Positions 25,689 to 33,911 of a stretch of DNA of 64,000 nt are shown here, one piece after another. The stretch's first letter is position 1. Every line of letters starts with the position of its first letter. Source of the stretch: Holophagaceae bacterium (GTDB lineage: Bacteria; Acidobacteriota; Holophagae; Holophagales; Holophagaceae); NCBI GenBank assembly GCA_016720465.1, contig JADKKO010000001.1, forward strand, positions 496,001 through 560,000. Reading direction: 5' to 3'. A program made the translations under genes and the position numbers. The notes beneath the pieces were generated by a model. The model was not told the DNA's origin, searched no databases, and was given only the letters and a program-made list of their open reading frames with translations.

Positions 25689-26513
25689 TCATTTCTTCGG
25701 GAGCAGCAGGATTGCCTTCAGGCGGGCGAGGATATCGAGCCTCCCATCGGCCTTGGGCAGATGCAGCACCACGACATGCTCGCCATTGGCGCCGGCCACC
25801 CAGGTGGAAAGCCCCTTCGGATCGTTTGCTCCCGGAAGGGACGGGGCAAGGCCTGTCTTGAACCACCATTCAGCGCCCTTGGTGATCCACCCGTCGAAAG
25901 CTCCGCTCATCAGCCGCTTGCAGAGGGAAAGCAGAGGTTCCTGATCCGGGTCTGCCAGCCACTTGGCCATGGCCAGGGGCGTCGTCCGCAGCAGATCTCC
26001 GTCGCCGATCCACTCGGGGCCCATCGCCGGAATGGTTTCCCCAGCCTTCACGCGGTTGCCCCAGAAGGGTTTGAAGACTTGTTCCAGCCGGTATTTCGCG
26101 GCACCTTCGCCATAGTCCTTCTTCCACCGCTCCGCGGACTCCAGGCTCCACACCAGGAAAGCCAAGTTGCAGCTCTCGGCGGTGGCCTTGGCCAGATCCA
26201 CTTTCCCGTGGCCCTTGCGGTTCCAGCAGCGCAATCCGTTCAGCTCGCCCTTGCATTTGAAGCTGACCATCTTGGCCGCCCATTCTTCCCCCTCGAGCCG
26301 CAGCCAGAGCAACATGGCCAGGCTGCCCATGGAATCCTCCCTGGCTGCTTCTCCGAAACCCTTGGAAGCACCGTCCGCAGAGGCCATCGCGAATCCCTCC
26401 CCCGGTTGCAGGGCGGGCGCGGCGAGTCCCGCCGAGGGGGGGCGGTGAGCTTGGCTGGGCGCCTGCGCCCCAAGGGCCGAGCAGACGCAGATCGCCTTGA
26501 GCATGGTTTTCAT
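25689..26513 (-). CDS. Secreted penicillin-binding-type transpeptidase homologue lacking the catalytic lysine
   Basis: 274 residues with a Sec-type signal (MLKAICVCSALGAQAPSQA). RCWNRKGHGKVDLAKATAES and SCN at 114-116 match the SxN-box region of PBP transpeptidases, and WFKTGLAPS carries the KTG box (219-221). The expected nucleophile box aligns with MGSLAMLLWLRLEG, where S64 is kept but the SxxK lysine is methionine (SLAM). This makes classical acylation unlikely, so it may be a receptor or an inactive domain. Its length suits a single domain with no N-terminal module. The ATG overlaps the stop of the upstream REC-GAF gene (ATGA at 26510-26513), placing it third in a signalling operon. Classification is from motifs only. 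Confidence 0.7.
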   Translation of the reverse strand: MKTMLKAICVCSALGAQAPSQAHRPPSAGLAAPALQPGEGFAMASADGASKGFGEAAREDSMGSLAMLLWLRLEGEEWAAKMVSFKCKGELNGLRCWNRKGHGKVDLAKATAESCNLAFLVWSLESAERWKKDYGEGAAKYRLEQVFKPFWGNRVKAGETIPAMGPEWIGDGDLLRTTPLAMAKWLADPDQEPLLSLCKRLMSGAFDGWITKGAEWWFKTGLAPSLPGANDPKGLSTWVAGANGEHVVVLHLPKADGRLDILARLKAILLLPKK

Positions 26514-28327
26514 ACAGCCTCTGGATCCAACTGAAGCAAAAGGTTCAGGTAGGTGCCCTCGCCCTTGTTCCTCAGTTCCAGCGCGGCCTGGTAGGAGGAC
26601 ATGAGCTGGACGCAGGCGGGCAGTCCGGCGCCTGGTTTGCGCACCCCCAACACAAGGTCTTCCTGGGGTTCCTCCCGCAGTCCTGAAAAGGGTTCGAAGG
26701 CGCGGTCCAGATTCTCTGGGGGGATGGGACCCCCTTCGTCCTCCATCTCCAACAGGTATTTCCCGTCCACCACAGCGGTCCGCACAAGCAGGAGCGGCGA
26801 GGGCGTGGGGCCGCCCAGGGCATGGCGCACCATCTGGGAGACGGTCTCGGAGAAATCCCCGTAGATGCCGAAGACTTTGGCTTCCGCGGCTCCGATCTCG
26901 AGCCTCAGGTCGCGATCCCCCAAATGGCCCTCGATGGACATCAACTCCAATTCCTGGGCCAACAGGTCGTCCAGGTGGATCCATTCGGGGCGCACGCTTT
27001 CCTGCTTGCCGACCCGGCGCGTGAGGGCCTTCACGAGGCTGGCGATCTGCCCGACCGAATCCTTGATCTGCGCGACGGAATGCTTCCATTCGCCGCTTCC
27101 CTGCTCCATCTGATCCAGCGCCGAACTTTGCACCTGGAGCGTGGCCACAGGCGTCTGCAGCCGCTTGGTCATCTTCTGGAAGAGATCCCCCAGGAGCGCC
27201 TGGCGCTCCCGCAGGCTGAGGGCCGCCTGGGCCTGGTGGACCTCCATGTAGGCGGATTCCACGATTTCATAGCTGGAGGCCAGGGCGCGGGAACTCTCTC
27301 CCAGGCTGAAGATCAGCTCCGCATTCTGGAGGCTCACCTGGGCCAATCCGCCGATCAGTGAAACGAGCTCCACTTCAAAGGGCAGGTAGGGGCGATCAGC
27401 CTCGCGGCTCAGGGCCCAAAAGCCCCACAATTCGCCCTCGGACTGCCGATGGGGCATGGGCAGCAGCAGGGATTGGGAAGGCTGGGTCCATAGTCCCAGG
27501 ACCAGCCCCGGCTCCCAGAAGGGGGATTGCAGCAGGTGGTCGCCGAATATGGGGCCTTCGTTCATGACGCCCTTGAGGCGCACGGGCAGCACATGGTCAC
27601 CGCGCACGGAGGCGGTGATTTCGGACCCGCTTTCGATCCACCGCTGCCCTTCGAAATAGCCGCCGTCCGCCTGGACCCGAAAAGCATGGAGCGTTCTCAG
27701 GCCGAGATCCTCCTGGGCCCGCCCCAGGATCCGGGTGAGCAGGGACCTGGGATCGGGCTCCGCGACGATGCTCTGGCTGAGGGCCAGCAGCCGGGACAGA
27801 TTGCGGTTGCGGATCTCCAGGGCCTCCTGGGCCTCCTGGAGCTTCCGGTTGGAGCCCTGGGCTTCCTTGAGGCGCGCCTCCAGGTGCTCCACGATCTGCT
27901 GGCTGAACTGGCGCAGCACCGCGCCTTCCCTCCCCTGCTCCACCTTGTCCCGCTGGCCCCCCAGATAGGCCTCCACCTGCGCGGTGAACTGGAACGGATC
28001 GATGGGCTTGGAAATGTAGCCGTCGCAGCCCGACACCAGGGCCGTTTCGCGGTCGATTTTCATGGTCTTCGCGGTGAGGGCGATGATGGGGATCCCATTC
28101 AGGTCCGCGTTCTGCCGCAATTTCGTGGCCACTTCGAAACCCGACAGGCCCGGCAGGTTGATGTCCAACAAGACCAAAGCGGGTTTCAGTTCCACCGCCA
28201 TCTGGTAGCCCTGGAGGCCCTCCTCGGCCCAATGCAGTTCGTAGCCCGCCTGGCCGAGCAGGCGCTGCACCAGACGCCAATTGACCGGGTTGTCCTCGAT
28301 GCAAAGGATTTTCTGCTTCGGGCTCAT
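26510..28327 (-). CDS. REC-GAF protein with degenerate histidine-kinase core
   Basis: 605 residues from ATG 28327. The receiver domain (about 5-125) has ED at 11-12, the phosphoacceptor D55 in LVLLDINLPG, TAKT and YISKPID, so it looks functional. A coiled coil (about 140-185) leads to a GAF-like domain (about 190-355). The last 200 residues resemble a histidine-kinase core, but the H-box position reads DLFQKMTKRLQTPVATL with no histidine. The ATPase part keeps only an altered DEGGPIP box and GAGLP. It is therefore probably a non-catalytic output or scaffold module. It overlaps the kinase gene upstream and the transpeptidase-like gene downstream by 4 bp each. Confidence 0.8.
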   Translation of the reverse strand: MSPKQKILCIEDNPVNWRLVQRLLGQAGYELHWAEEGLQGYQMAVELKPALVLLDINLPGLSGFEVATKLRQNADLNGIPIIALTAKTMKIDRETALVSGCDGYISKPIDPFQFTAQVEAYLGGQRDKVEQGREGAVLRQFSQQIVEHLEARLKEAQGSNRKLQEAQEALEIRNRNLSRLLALSQSIVAEPDPRSLLTRILGRAQEDLGLRTLHAFRVQADGGYFEGQRWIESGSEITASVRGDHVLPVRLKGVMNEGPIFGDHLLQSPFWEPGLVLGLWTQPSQSLLLPMPHRQSEGELWGFWALSREADRPYLPFEVELVSLIGGLAQVSLQNAELIFSLGESSRALASSYEIVESAYMEVHQAQAALSLRERQALLGDLFQKMTKRLQTPVATLQVQSSALDQMEQGSGEWKHSVAQIKDSVGQIASLVKALTRRVGKQESVRPEWIHLDDLLAQELELMSIEGHLGDRDLRLEIGAAEAKVFGIYGDFSETVSQMVRHALGGPTPSPLLLVRTAVVDGKYLLEMEDEGGPIPPENLDRAFEPFSGLREEPQEDLVLGVRKPGAGLPACVQLMSSYQAALELRNKGEGTYLNLLLQLDPEAV

Positions 28328-29991
28328 GGAGCGCCCTCCCGGAGGAGAGGCATCTCGATGATGAAAGTGCTCCCCTTGCCTTTCGCGCTTCGGGCGCGGA
28401 TCTGTCCATTCATGAGGCCCATGAATTTCTGGCTGATGGCGAGACCCAGGCCCGTTCCTCCAAAGCGGCGGGTGATGCTTCCATCCACCTGCTGGAAGGG
28501 CTTGAAGAGCCGCTCCATCTCGCTTTCGCTCATGCCGATGCCCGTGTCGCGGATTCCGATCTCCAGGTTCCCGCCGGTGCGGGCCGCGAAGAGGGTCACT
28601 TCGCCTTCCTCGGTGAACTTGATGGCATTGCCGACGAGGTTCGTCATGACCTGCTTCAGCCGTGCCGCGTCTCCCAGGACCTTGGCCGACCACTCCGGCC
28701 GGTCGAAGCTCAAGGTGATGGGCTTCTTGCGGATCAGGCCCGCCGCCAAGGCCAGGACCTCATCGACGAGAGGCAGCGGGTCCACTTCCTGAAGGTCCAA
28801 TTCCATCTTCCCGGCTTCGATCTTGGAGAGATCCAGGATGGAATCAATGTGCCCCAGAAGCTGGGTGCCATTTTGGAAGATGATCTGGAGGTCTTCCCGG
28901 ACGTCTGGAGCCACGCGGTTCGTCTCCTCCTGCATGAGCATGCCGGAGAAACCGATGATCGCGTTGAGGGGCGTGCGGAGCTCATGGCTCATGTTGGCCA
29001 GGAACTCATCCTTCATGCGGTCGGCCTGCTGGCGCTTCTTGTAGCTGTCCATGAGGCTGAGATTGGCTTCCCGCAGTTCGCGCGTCTTGTCCTCGACCTT
29101 GGACTCCAGGGTGTCGGCCCAGGCCTTCAATTCCCCCCGGCTCTGCTCCAGGCCCTTGGTCCGCTCCTGGACCAGCTGTTCCAGGTTCGCCCTGATCTCC
29201 TCGAGTTCCCAGATGGTTTCCATGAGCTGGCGGGTCCGCTCCTGGACCCGGTATTCCAGCAGGCGGTTCTGCCGTTCGATTTCGTCCCGGCTGACCCGGA
29301 GCTTGTTGGTCATGATCTGGAAGTTCCGGCTCAGTTCCTCCAGCTCGTCGCGGGAGTGGGCGTCCACGGCCACATCGTCGAAATTGCCCTGGGCCACCAT
29401 CTGCGCGGCGTTGGTGAGCTGGATGATGGGCTTGAGGTAGCGGCGGGACATGAAGGCGGTGAGCACGATGCCGAAGCCCATGGTGCTGAGTCCGACGATC
29501 AGGCTCAGGCGGAAATTTTCATCAACGGTCCGCCGCGATTCATCGGTGCTGAATCCGAGCACCAGGGTTCCCGATTTTTTGGGGGTATCGCTGTAGATGA
29601 CCGGTGTCATGGCCACCACGACGCCATCCTGGGTCCGGGTTAGGACTTTGGAATCGCTTTTGCTCTTGGCGTATTCATCCGTCCAGGCGGGCGTGCCCTC
29701 GGTGGAATCCACCCGGTTCCCAGCGGAGTCGTAGACCACGCTGAAACTGAAGGCGGGGATGTGCTTGACCCCCACCAACACGTTCGCGATGCCTTCGCGG
29801 TTCCCGGCGGTGAGCGCCGGGGTCAGCGCGTAGCTGGCGGTTTCCGCCACCTGGCGGGCGCTCAGCTCCGCCTGGTGCCGGATCTGGGACTCCACCCGCC
29901 GCGGATAGTACACGACATTGAAGGCGAAAAAGCTGAGCACCAGCAAACCTAGGATGAAGCCCAGCTTCGTCTTGATCGAAATGCGAAGCAT
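28324..29991 (-). CDS. Membrane sensor histidine kinase
   Basis: 555 residues. Two membrane helices (LGFILGLLVLSFFAFNVVYY and LIVGLSTMGFGIVLTAFM) flank a ~150-residue periplasmic sensor. A HAMP domain (RRYLKPIIQLTNAAQMVAQG) and a long coiled coil follow. The catalytic core is intact: H-box MSHELRTPLNAIIGFSG, N-box QVMTNLVGNAIKFTEEGE, G1 RDTGIGMSE, F-box LFKPFQQVD and G2 GGTGLGLAI. It should autophosphorylate and may transfer to D55 of the coupled REC-GAF protein, whose start overlaps its stop (ATGA). It is first of three coupled genes ending with the transpeptidase-like protein. Confidence 0.93.
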   Translation of the reverse strand: MLRISIKTKLGFILGLLVLSFFAFNVVYYPRRVESQIRHQAELSARQVAETASYALTPALTAGNREGIANVLVGVKHIPAFSFSVVYDSAGNRVDSTEGTPAWTDEYAKSKSDSKVLTRTQDGVVVAMTPVIYSDTPKKSGTLVLGFSTDESRRTVDENFRLSLIVGLSTMGFGIVLTAFMSRRYLKPIIQLTNAAQMVAQGNFDDVAVDAHSRDELEELSRNFQIMTNKLRVSRDEIERQNRLLEYRVQERTRQLMETIWELEEIRANLEQLVQERTKGLEQSRGELKAWADTLESKVEDKTRELREANLSLMDSYKKRQQADRMKDEFLANMSHELRTPLNAIIGFSGMLMQEETNRVAPDVREDLQIIFQNGTQLLGHIDSILDLSKIEAGKMELDLQEVDPLPLVDEVLALAAGLIRKKPITLSFDRPEWSAKVLGDAARLKQVMTNLVGNAIKFTEEGEVTLFAARTGGNLEIGIRDTGIGMSESEMERLFKPFQQVDGSITRRFGGTGLGLAISQKFMGLMNGQIRARSAKGKGSTFIIEMPLLREGAP

Positions 29992-30062
29992 GGCTGGAAG
30001 TGTAAGGCCGTCTGGCCAAAATCACGAAGCCGTCAAAATCGCAGGAACGGCCTCGGGGGGGC

Positions 30063-30587
30063 TCAGCGTCTTTCCAGGAAGTGGAACCGCGCGGTTCCGT
30101 AGCTCCGGGTCTCGATCAGGACCCAGCCTGGTTGCGGGACGAGGTCCGTGCGCGCATCCGTCTCCCACACCAGGACCCCGCCATCCGACAGCCAGGGGCG
30201 GACCCGGGCCGCCAGTTTTTCCCATAGTTCCCCGGAAACCGCGTAGGGCGGATCAGCAAACACCACCGCAACCCCAAAGAAGGATTCCGGCCCCAGTTTC
30301 AATGCATCCTTGCGGAGCAGGTTCACGTCGCAGAGCTTCAAGTTCTTGTGGAGGAAGGGCTGCGGATCCGCCTCCACACAAGTGACCGGACTGTAGCCCC
30401 GGGAATGGGCCTCCAGGCCCACGGCTCCGGTGCCGGAAAAGAGATCCACAAAGGCCCCCGCCGGCCAGGCTTGCAGGATGGAGAACAGGGCTTCGCGGGC
30501 CCGGTCCGCCGTGGGGCGCACTTCCCGTTCGTCTTTGGCCGGCCCCGCCAGCCGGCGGCCCTTCATGGACCCGGCGATGATCCGCAT
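30063..30587 (-). CDS. rsmD: 16S rRNA (guanine-N2)-methyltransferase RsmD
   Basis: 174 residues from ATG 30587; a GTG one codon upstream is less likely because the family begins MRIIAGS. Motifs are RPTADRAREALFSIL, VDLFSGTGAVGLEAHSRG (SAM-binding motif I) and FADPPYAV (catalytic DPPY, motif IV). It methylates G966 of 16S rRNA (E. coli numbering). It lies 40 bp downstream of fabH on the same strand. The 71-bp gap to the histidine kinase start on its other side holds nothing recognisable. Confidence 0.94.
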   Translation of the reverse strand: MRIIAGSMKGRRLAGPAKDEREVRPTADRAREALFSILQAWPAGAFVDLFSGTGAVGLEAHSRGYSPVTCVEADPQPFLHKNLKLCDVNLLRKDALKLGPESFFGVAVVFADPPYAVSGELWEKLAARVRPWLSDGGVLVWETDARTDLVPQPGWVLIETRSYGTARFHFLERR

Positions 30588-30627
30588 CACGGACCTTCGT
30601 AGCGCCGGAACCGAGGGCTGGCCACTT

Positions 30628-31629
30628 TCAATAGGTCCATCGGAGCAGGACGGTGCCCCAGGTGAGGCCTGCGCCGAAGGCCGAAAAGAGCACTAGGTCC
30701 CCTTTTTCAACCCGGCCTGCCTCCCGGGCCTGGTGCATGGCCGTGGGAATGGTGGCGGCAGTGGTGTTCGCGTAGCGGTCGATGTTCACGGCCATGCGCT
30801 CGTTCGGAAGTTCCAGCCGCTTCACGGCTGCATCCATGATCCGCAAATTGGCCTGGTGCGGCACGAACAGCTTCAAATCGGAGGGAGAGAATCCATTGCG
30901 GTCCAGCATGGCGCGGCTGCCCTCGGCCATCTCGCGCACCGCGAACTTGAAGACTTCCGAGCCGCTCTGGTGGACGAAGTGCTCCTTGGCATCCACGGTT
31001 TCGTGGCTGGCAGGCCGACGGGATCCGCCCGCGGGCATGTGCAGCAGGTAGCCACCGCTGCCATCGATGCGATGCTCGAAATCGAGGATGCCGAAGCCCT
31101 CCGCCACCGGCTCCAGGATCACCGCGCCCGCCCCATCGCCGAACAGGACGCAGGTGGCCCGGTCCTCCATGTTGATGATGGAGCTCATGACATCCACGCC
31201 CACGACCGCGACCTTCGAATAGGCGCCTGACGCGATGAGAGATGCCCCGGCGGTGAGGGCATAGACGAATCCGGAACAGGCCGCGGAGAGGTCGAAACCG
31301 AAGGCGTTCTTGGCGCCGATGGCATCCTGGATGCGGCAGGCCGTGGAAGGGAAAAATGTATCGGGCGTCACCGTGGCCACGATGATGGCTTCCAGCTCGT
31401 CTGCCTCCATGCCCCGCTGGTCGAGCGCCATGCGCAGCGCCGGAACAGCGAGATCCGATGCGCCCACGCCCTGTTCGACCCAATGGCGGGACCCGATGCC
31501 GGTCCTGGGCCGGATCCACTCGTCGCTGGTCGCCATCACCTTGGAGAGGTCGTCGTTGGTGACGCAGCGTTCCGGGTAGTGCTGGCCGGTGGCGGTGATG
31601 CCTACAGGACGGGCGAAATGACGTGTCAA
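30628..31629 (-). CDS. fabH: 3-oxoacyl-ACP synthase III (KAS III)
   Basis: 333 residues. The start is TTG 31629, chosen because GGAGG sits five bases upstream and no ATG or GTG is suitably placed. The catalytic triad is visible: Cys in DLSAACSGFVYALT, His in VPHQANLRIM and Asn in YANTTAATIPTAM. SDEWIRPRTGIGSRHW is the KAS III N-terminal signature and FGAGLTWGTVLLRW the C-terminal one. It condenses acetyl-CoA (or branched starters) with malonyl-ACP to begin fatty-acid synthesis. plsX, fabD and other fab genes are not adjacent. Confidence 0.95.
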   Translation of the reverse strand: MTRHFARPVGITATGQHYPERCVTNDDLSKVMATSDEWIRPRTGIGSRHWVEQGVGASDLAVPALRMALDQRGMEADELEAIIVATVTPDTFFPSTACRIQDAIGAKNAFGFDLSAACSGFVYALTAGASLIASGAYSKVAVVGVDVMSSIINMEDRATCVLFGDGAGAVILEPVAEGFGILDFEHRIDGSGGYLLHMPAGGSRRPASHETVDAKEHFVHQSGSEVFKFAVREMAEGSRAMLDRNGFSPSDLKLFVPHQANLRIMDAAVKRLELPNERMAVNIDRYANTTAATIPTAMHQAREAGRVEKGDLVLFSAFGAGLTWGTVLLRWTY

Positions 31630-31666
31630 ACGAGCCTCCGGACCAAACCCTTGATTGTGCCTTCAA

Positions 31667-31877
31667 ACCACCAGGACGCCAAGGCACCACAAAGACTCAA
31701 AGGGAACCACAAAGAAAAAATTAAAAAGCGAACCACAAAGACACAAAGACACGAAGAATGACTGCTGATGCAGACGATTGTTTTCTTCGCGTCTTTGTGT
31801 CTTTGTGGTCAACTTTTATCTTTATTGTTTTTCTCCTGGTTGATTTTTTTTCGTGGTCCCTTTGAGTCTTGGTGGTT
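31667..31877. repeat. Large CCACAAAGACACAAAG-type inverted repeat upstream of kdsB
   Basis: The left arm (31667-31758) and right arm (31782-31877) are each about 92-96 bp and are imperfect reverse complements. The inner 26 bp (CCACAAAGACACAAAGACAC and onwards) have one mismatch. The 23-base loop is 31759-31781. Both arms are built from short tandem units (CACAAAGA, CAAAGGGAACCAC). The right arm ends exactly at the kdsB ATG (31878). The block is far more AT-rich than its surroundings and fills the whole 248-bp fabH-kdsB gap. Confidence 0.9.
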
Positions 31878-32669
31878 ATGCGCACGCTCGCCGTTCTTCC
31901 TTCCCGTTTCCAGGCCTCGCGTTTTCCAGGCAAGCCGCTGGCCTTGATCGCCGGGAAACCGATGATTCAGTGGGTCTTCGAAGCGGCCTCCAAAGCCTCG
32001 GGGGTGACCCGCGTGGTCGTCGCCACGGATGATGGCCGCATCGCATCCACGGTGAGGGGATTCGGCGGCGAGGCCGTGATGACCGACGCGGCCCTGCCCT
32101 CGGGCACGGACCGCACCGCCGCGGCGCTCGCGGTCCTGGAGGCTTCCGGGGAATCCTTCGACTGCGTGCTGAACATCCAGGGCGACGAGCCCGCCATGCA
32201 CCCTGACACGGTTTCCGCGGTGGTGGCGTTGATGCGGGAGGATCCGGACCTGCCCATGGGAACCGCTTCGTGCCCCTTCGCGGATGCGGACGAACTGTTC
32301 AATCCCAATGCCGTGAAGGTCGTCACCGATGACCGCCAGAGGGCCCTTTATTTCAGCCGCAGCCCCATTCCCTACATCCGCCATTCAAGCCTTTTCAAAG
32401 CGGATTTCCGCCCCTGGATGGACCCTGGCCAACTCAGCCTGTTCAAGCGCCACCTGGGGCTGTACGCCTACCGTCCGGCGGTATTGAAGGCCTTCACCAA
32501 CCTGCCTCCCCATCCCCTTGAGCAGACCGAAATGCTGGAGCAGCTCCGCGCCCTGGCGGCCGGCATTGCCATCGGTGTGGCCTTCACGCCCCACTTGAGC
32601 ATCGGCGTGGATGTGCCGCAGGACGTGGCCGCCGCCGAAGCCCTGCTGCGGGAGCGCGGACTCGCGTAG
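31878..32669 (+). CDS. kdsB: 3-deoxy-manno-octulosonate cytidylyltransferase
   Basis: 263 residues from ATG 31878. Motifs are VLPSRFQASRFPGKPLALIA (nucleotide-binding start), VVVATDDGRI, SGTDRTAAAL, VLNIQGDEPAMHP, YFSRSPIPYIR, HLGLYAYRP and GVDVPQDVAAAEALL. KdsB activates Kdo to CMP-Kdo for lipid A core synthesis, showing that the host makes LPS. No Shine-Dalgarno sequence separates the start from the large inverted repeat; the right arm abuts the ATG, so a folded transcript could hide the start. Confidence 0.96.
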   Translation: MRTLAVLPSRFQASRFPGKPLALIAGKPMIQWVFEAASKASGVTRVVVATDDGRIASTVRGFGGEAVMTDAALPSGTDRTAAALAVLEASGESFDCVLNIQGDEPAMHPDTVSAVVALMREDPDLPMGTASCPFADADELFNPNAVKVVTDDRQRALYFSRSPIPYIRHSSLFKADFRPWMDPGQLSLFKRHLGLYAYRPAVLKAFTNLPPHPLEQTEMLEQLRALAAGIAIGVAFTPHLSIGVDVPQDVAAAEALLRERGLA

Positions 32670-32676
32670 ACTGGGG

Positions 32677-32695
32677 AGTCCTGGGCCCTAGGACT
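32677..32695. terminator. Near-palindrome after kdsB
   Basis: AGTCCT (32677-32682) pairs with AGGACT (32690-32695) around a GGGCCC core, 8 bp after the kdsB stop. It could form a compact stem and act as a terminator, though no T tract follows. Confidence 0.35.
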
Positions 32696-32736
32696 TGACT
32701 CTCAAGTCGAGGGTCGAGAGTCGAGAGTCGAGAGTC
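32693..32736. repeat. GTCGAGA heptamer tandem repeat with leading dyad
   Basis: GACTTGA-CTC-TCAAGTC (32693-32709) is a perfect 7-bp dyad. It is followed by four units of GTCGAGA (first copy GTCGAGG) from 32706 to 32733, then GTCC. The same unit type occurs in reverse orientation at 49101-49152. Confidence 0.8.
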
Positions 32737-32759
32737 CACAGCCCAAAATGGAGCGATCG

Positions 32760-32800
32760 TGTCCCACCACAAAGTCATCATCTTCTCGGTATGCCGCTGA
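32760..32800 (+). pseudogene. Duplicated remnant of the trxB 5' end
   Basis: From GTG 32760 the sequence reads V-S-H-H-K-V-I-I-F-S and then stops after C-R. This matches the trxB opening S-S-S-H-H-K-V-I-I-I-G about 100 bp downstream, with the DNA block ACCACAAAGTCATCAT differing at one base. It looks like a short tandem duplication that decayed. Confidence 0.45.
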
Positions 32801-32860
32801 AGCGTCATACACGAGACCTCAACCCACCCCCCACCAGGCAATACGTCCACTGAGGCTTCG

Positions 32861-33835
32861 ATGAGCAGTTCACACCACAAGGTCATCATTATTGGCACCG
32901 GTCCCGCGGGCTACACTGCGGCCCTTTATGCTTCCCGGGCAAACCTGTCGCCGCTGGTGTTCGAAGGCGTCCAGCCCGGCGGCCAACTCACGATCACGAC
33001 CGAGGTGGAGAATTTTCCCGGCTTCCGCAATGGCATCCTGGGCCCTGAGCTCATGGAGGAAATGCGCGAGCAGGTGCTGCGGTTCGGCACCACCATCAAA
33101 AGCGAAACCGTGCTCGCGGTGGACCTGTCGGCGAAGCCCTTCGCCTTGAAGACCGACAAGTCCGAGTACACGGCCGATGCGGTCATCATCGCCACGGGCG
33201 CTTCGGCCAAATGGCTGGGCATCGGCAAGGACCAGGAGCTCTCCATGAGCGGCGGCGGCGTCAGCGCCTGCGCCACCTGTGATGGGTTCTTCTTCCGCGG
33301 CAAGGAGATCGCCGTGGTCGGGGGCGGCGACACGGCCATCGAGGAAGCGACCTACCTCACCAAATTCGCTTCCAAGGTGAATCTCATCCATCGCCGGGAC
33401 AAATTGCGGGCTTCAAAAGCCTTGCAGGAGCGGGCCGCCCGGAACGAAAAAATAGCCTTCCATTGGAACAAGGGCGTCGAGGAGGTCCTGACTTCGACGA
33501 TCGAAACCCCGATGGGCGAGAAGGTCGAAAAGATCCGGGCGCTTAGGCTCAAAGACACGGTGGACGGCAGCGGCTCGGAGCTGGCTGTGGAAGGCCTTTT
33601 CGTGGCCATCGGCCACCAGCCCAACACCCAGCTTTTCACTGGCCAGCTCCCCATGGATGAGACCGGCTACCTGAAGGTCGAGGCCGGCTCGAGCCGGACG
33701 GCCATTCCCGGGGTATTCGCCTGCGGCGATGTGCAGGACCATGTCTACCGCCAGGCTGTCACCGCGGCGGGCTCAGGCTGCATGGCGGCCATCGACGCGG
33801 AGCGGTGGCTCGCTGCCCAGGGATTTGTCGAATAG
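32861..33835 (+). CDS. trxB: Thioredoxin-disulfide reductase
   Basis: 324 residues, the usual length for a low-Mr TrxR. FAD-binding GTGPAGYTAALYA is at the N-terminus, the redox pair is in SACATCDGFFF, the NADPH motif is VVGGGDTAIEEA, and GVFACGDVQDHVYRQAVTAAG is the C-terminal FAD motif. HRRDKLRASKALQ includes the arginines that select NADPH. It reduces thioredoxin in the cytoplasm. A decayed duplicate of its first codons lies upstream at 32760-32800. Confidence 0.96.
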   Translation: MSSSHHKVIIIGTGPAGYTAALYASRANLSPLVFEGVQPGGQLTITTEVENFPGFRNGILGPELMEEMREQVLRFGTTIKSETVLAVDLSAKPFALKTDKSEYTADAVIIATGASAKWLGIGKDQELSMSGGGVSACATCDGFFFRGKEIAVVGGGDTAIEEATYLTKFASKVNLIHRRDKLRASKALQERAARNEKIAFHWNKGVEEVLTSTIETPMGEKVEKIRALRLKDTVDGSGSELAVEGLFVAIGHQPNTQLFTGQLPMDETGYLKVEAGSSRTAIPGVFACGDVQDHVYRQAVTAAGSGCMAAIDAERWLAAQGFVE

Positions 33836-33911
33836 GCGCGCTTCGGATCAAAAAAACCCAGTCGGACGCTGCTTTTCCCCCATAATGGCGGCACAGAGAT
33901 AAGGCTTCATC

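Noticed and set aside
32706..32736. Heptamer array considered as a CRISPR array
   Set aside because: The units are 7 bp with no spacers and there are no cas genes.
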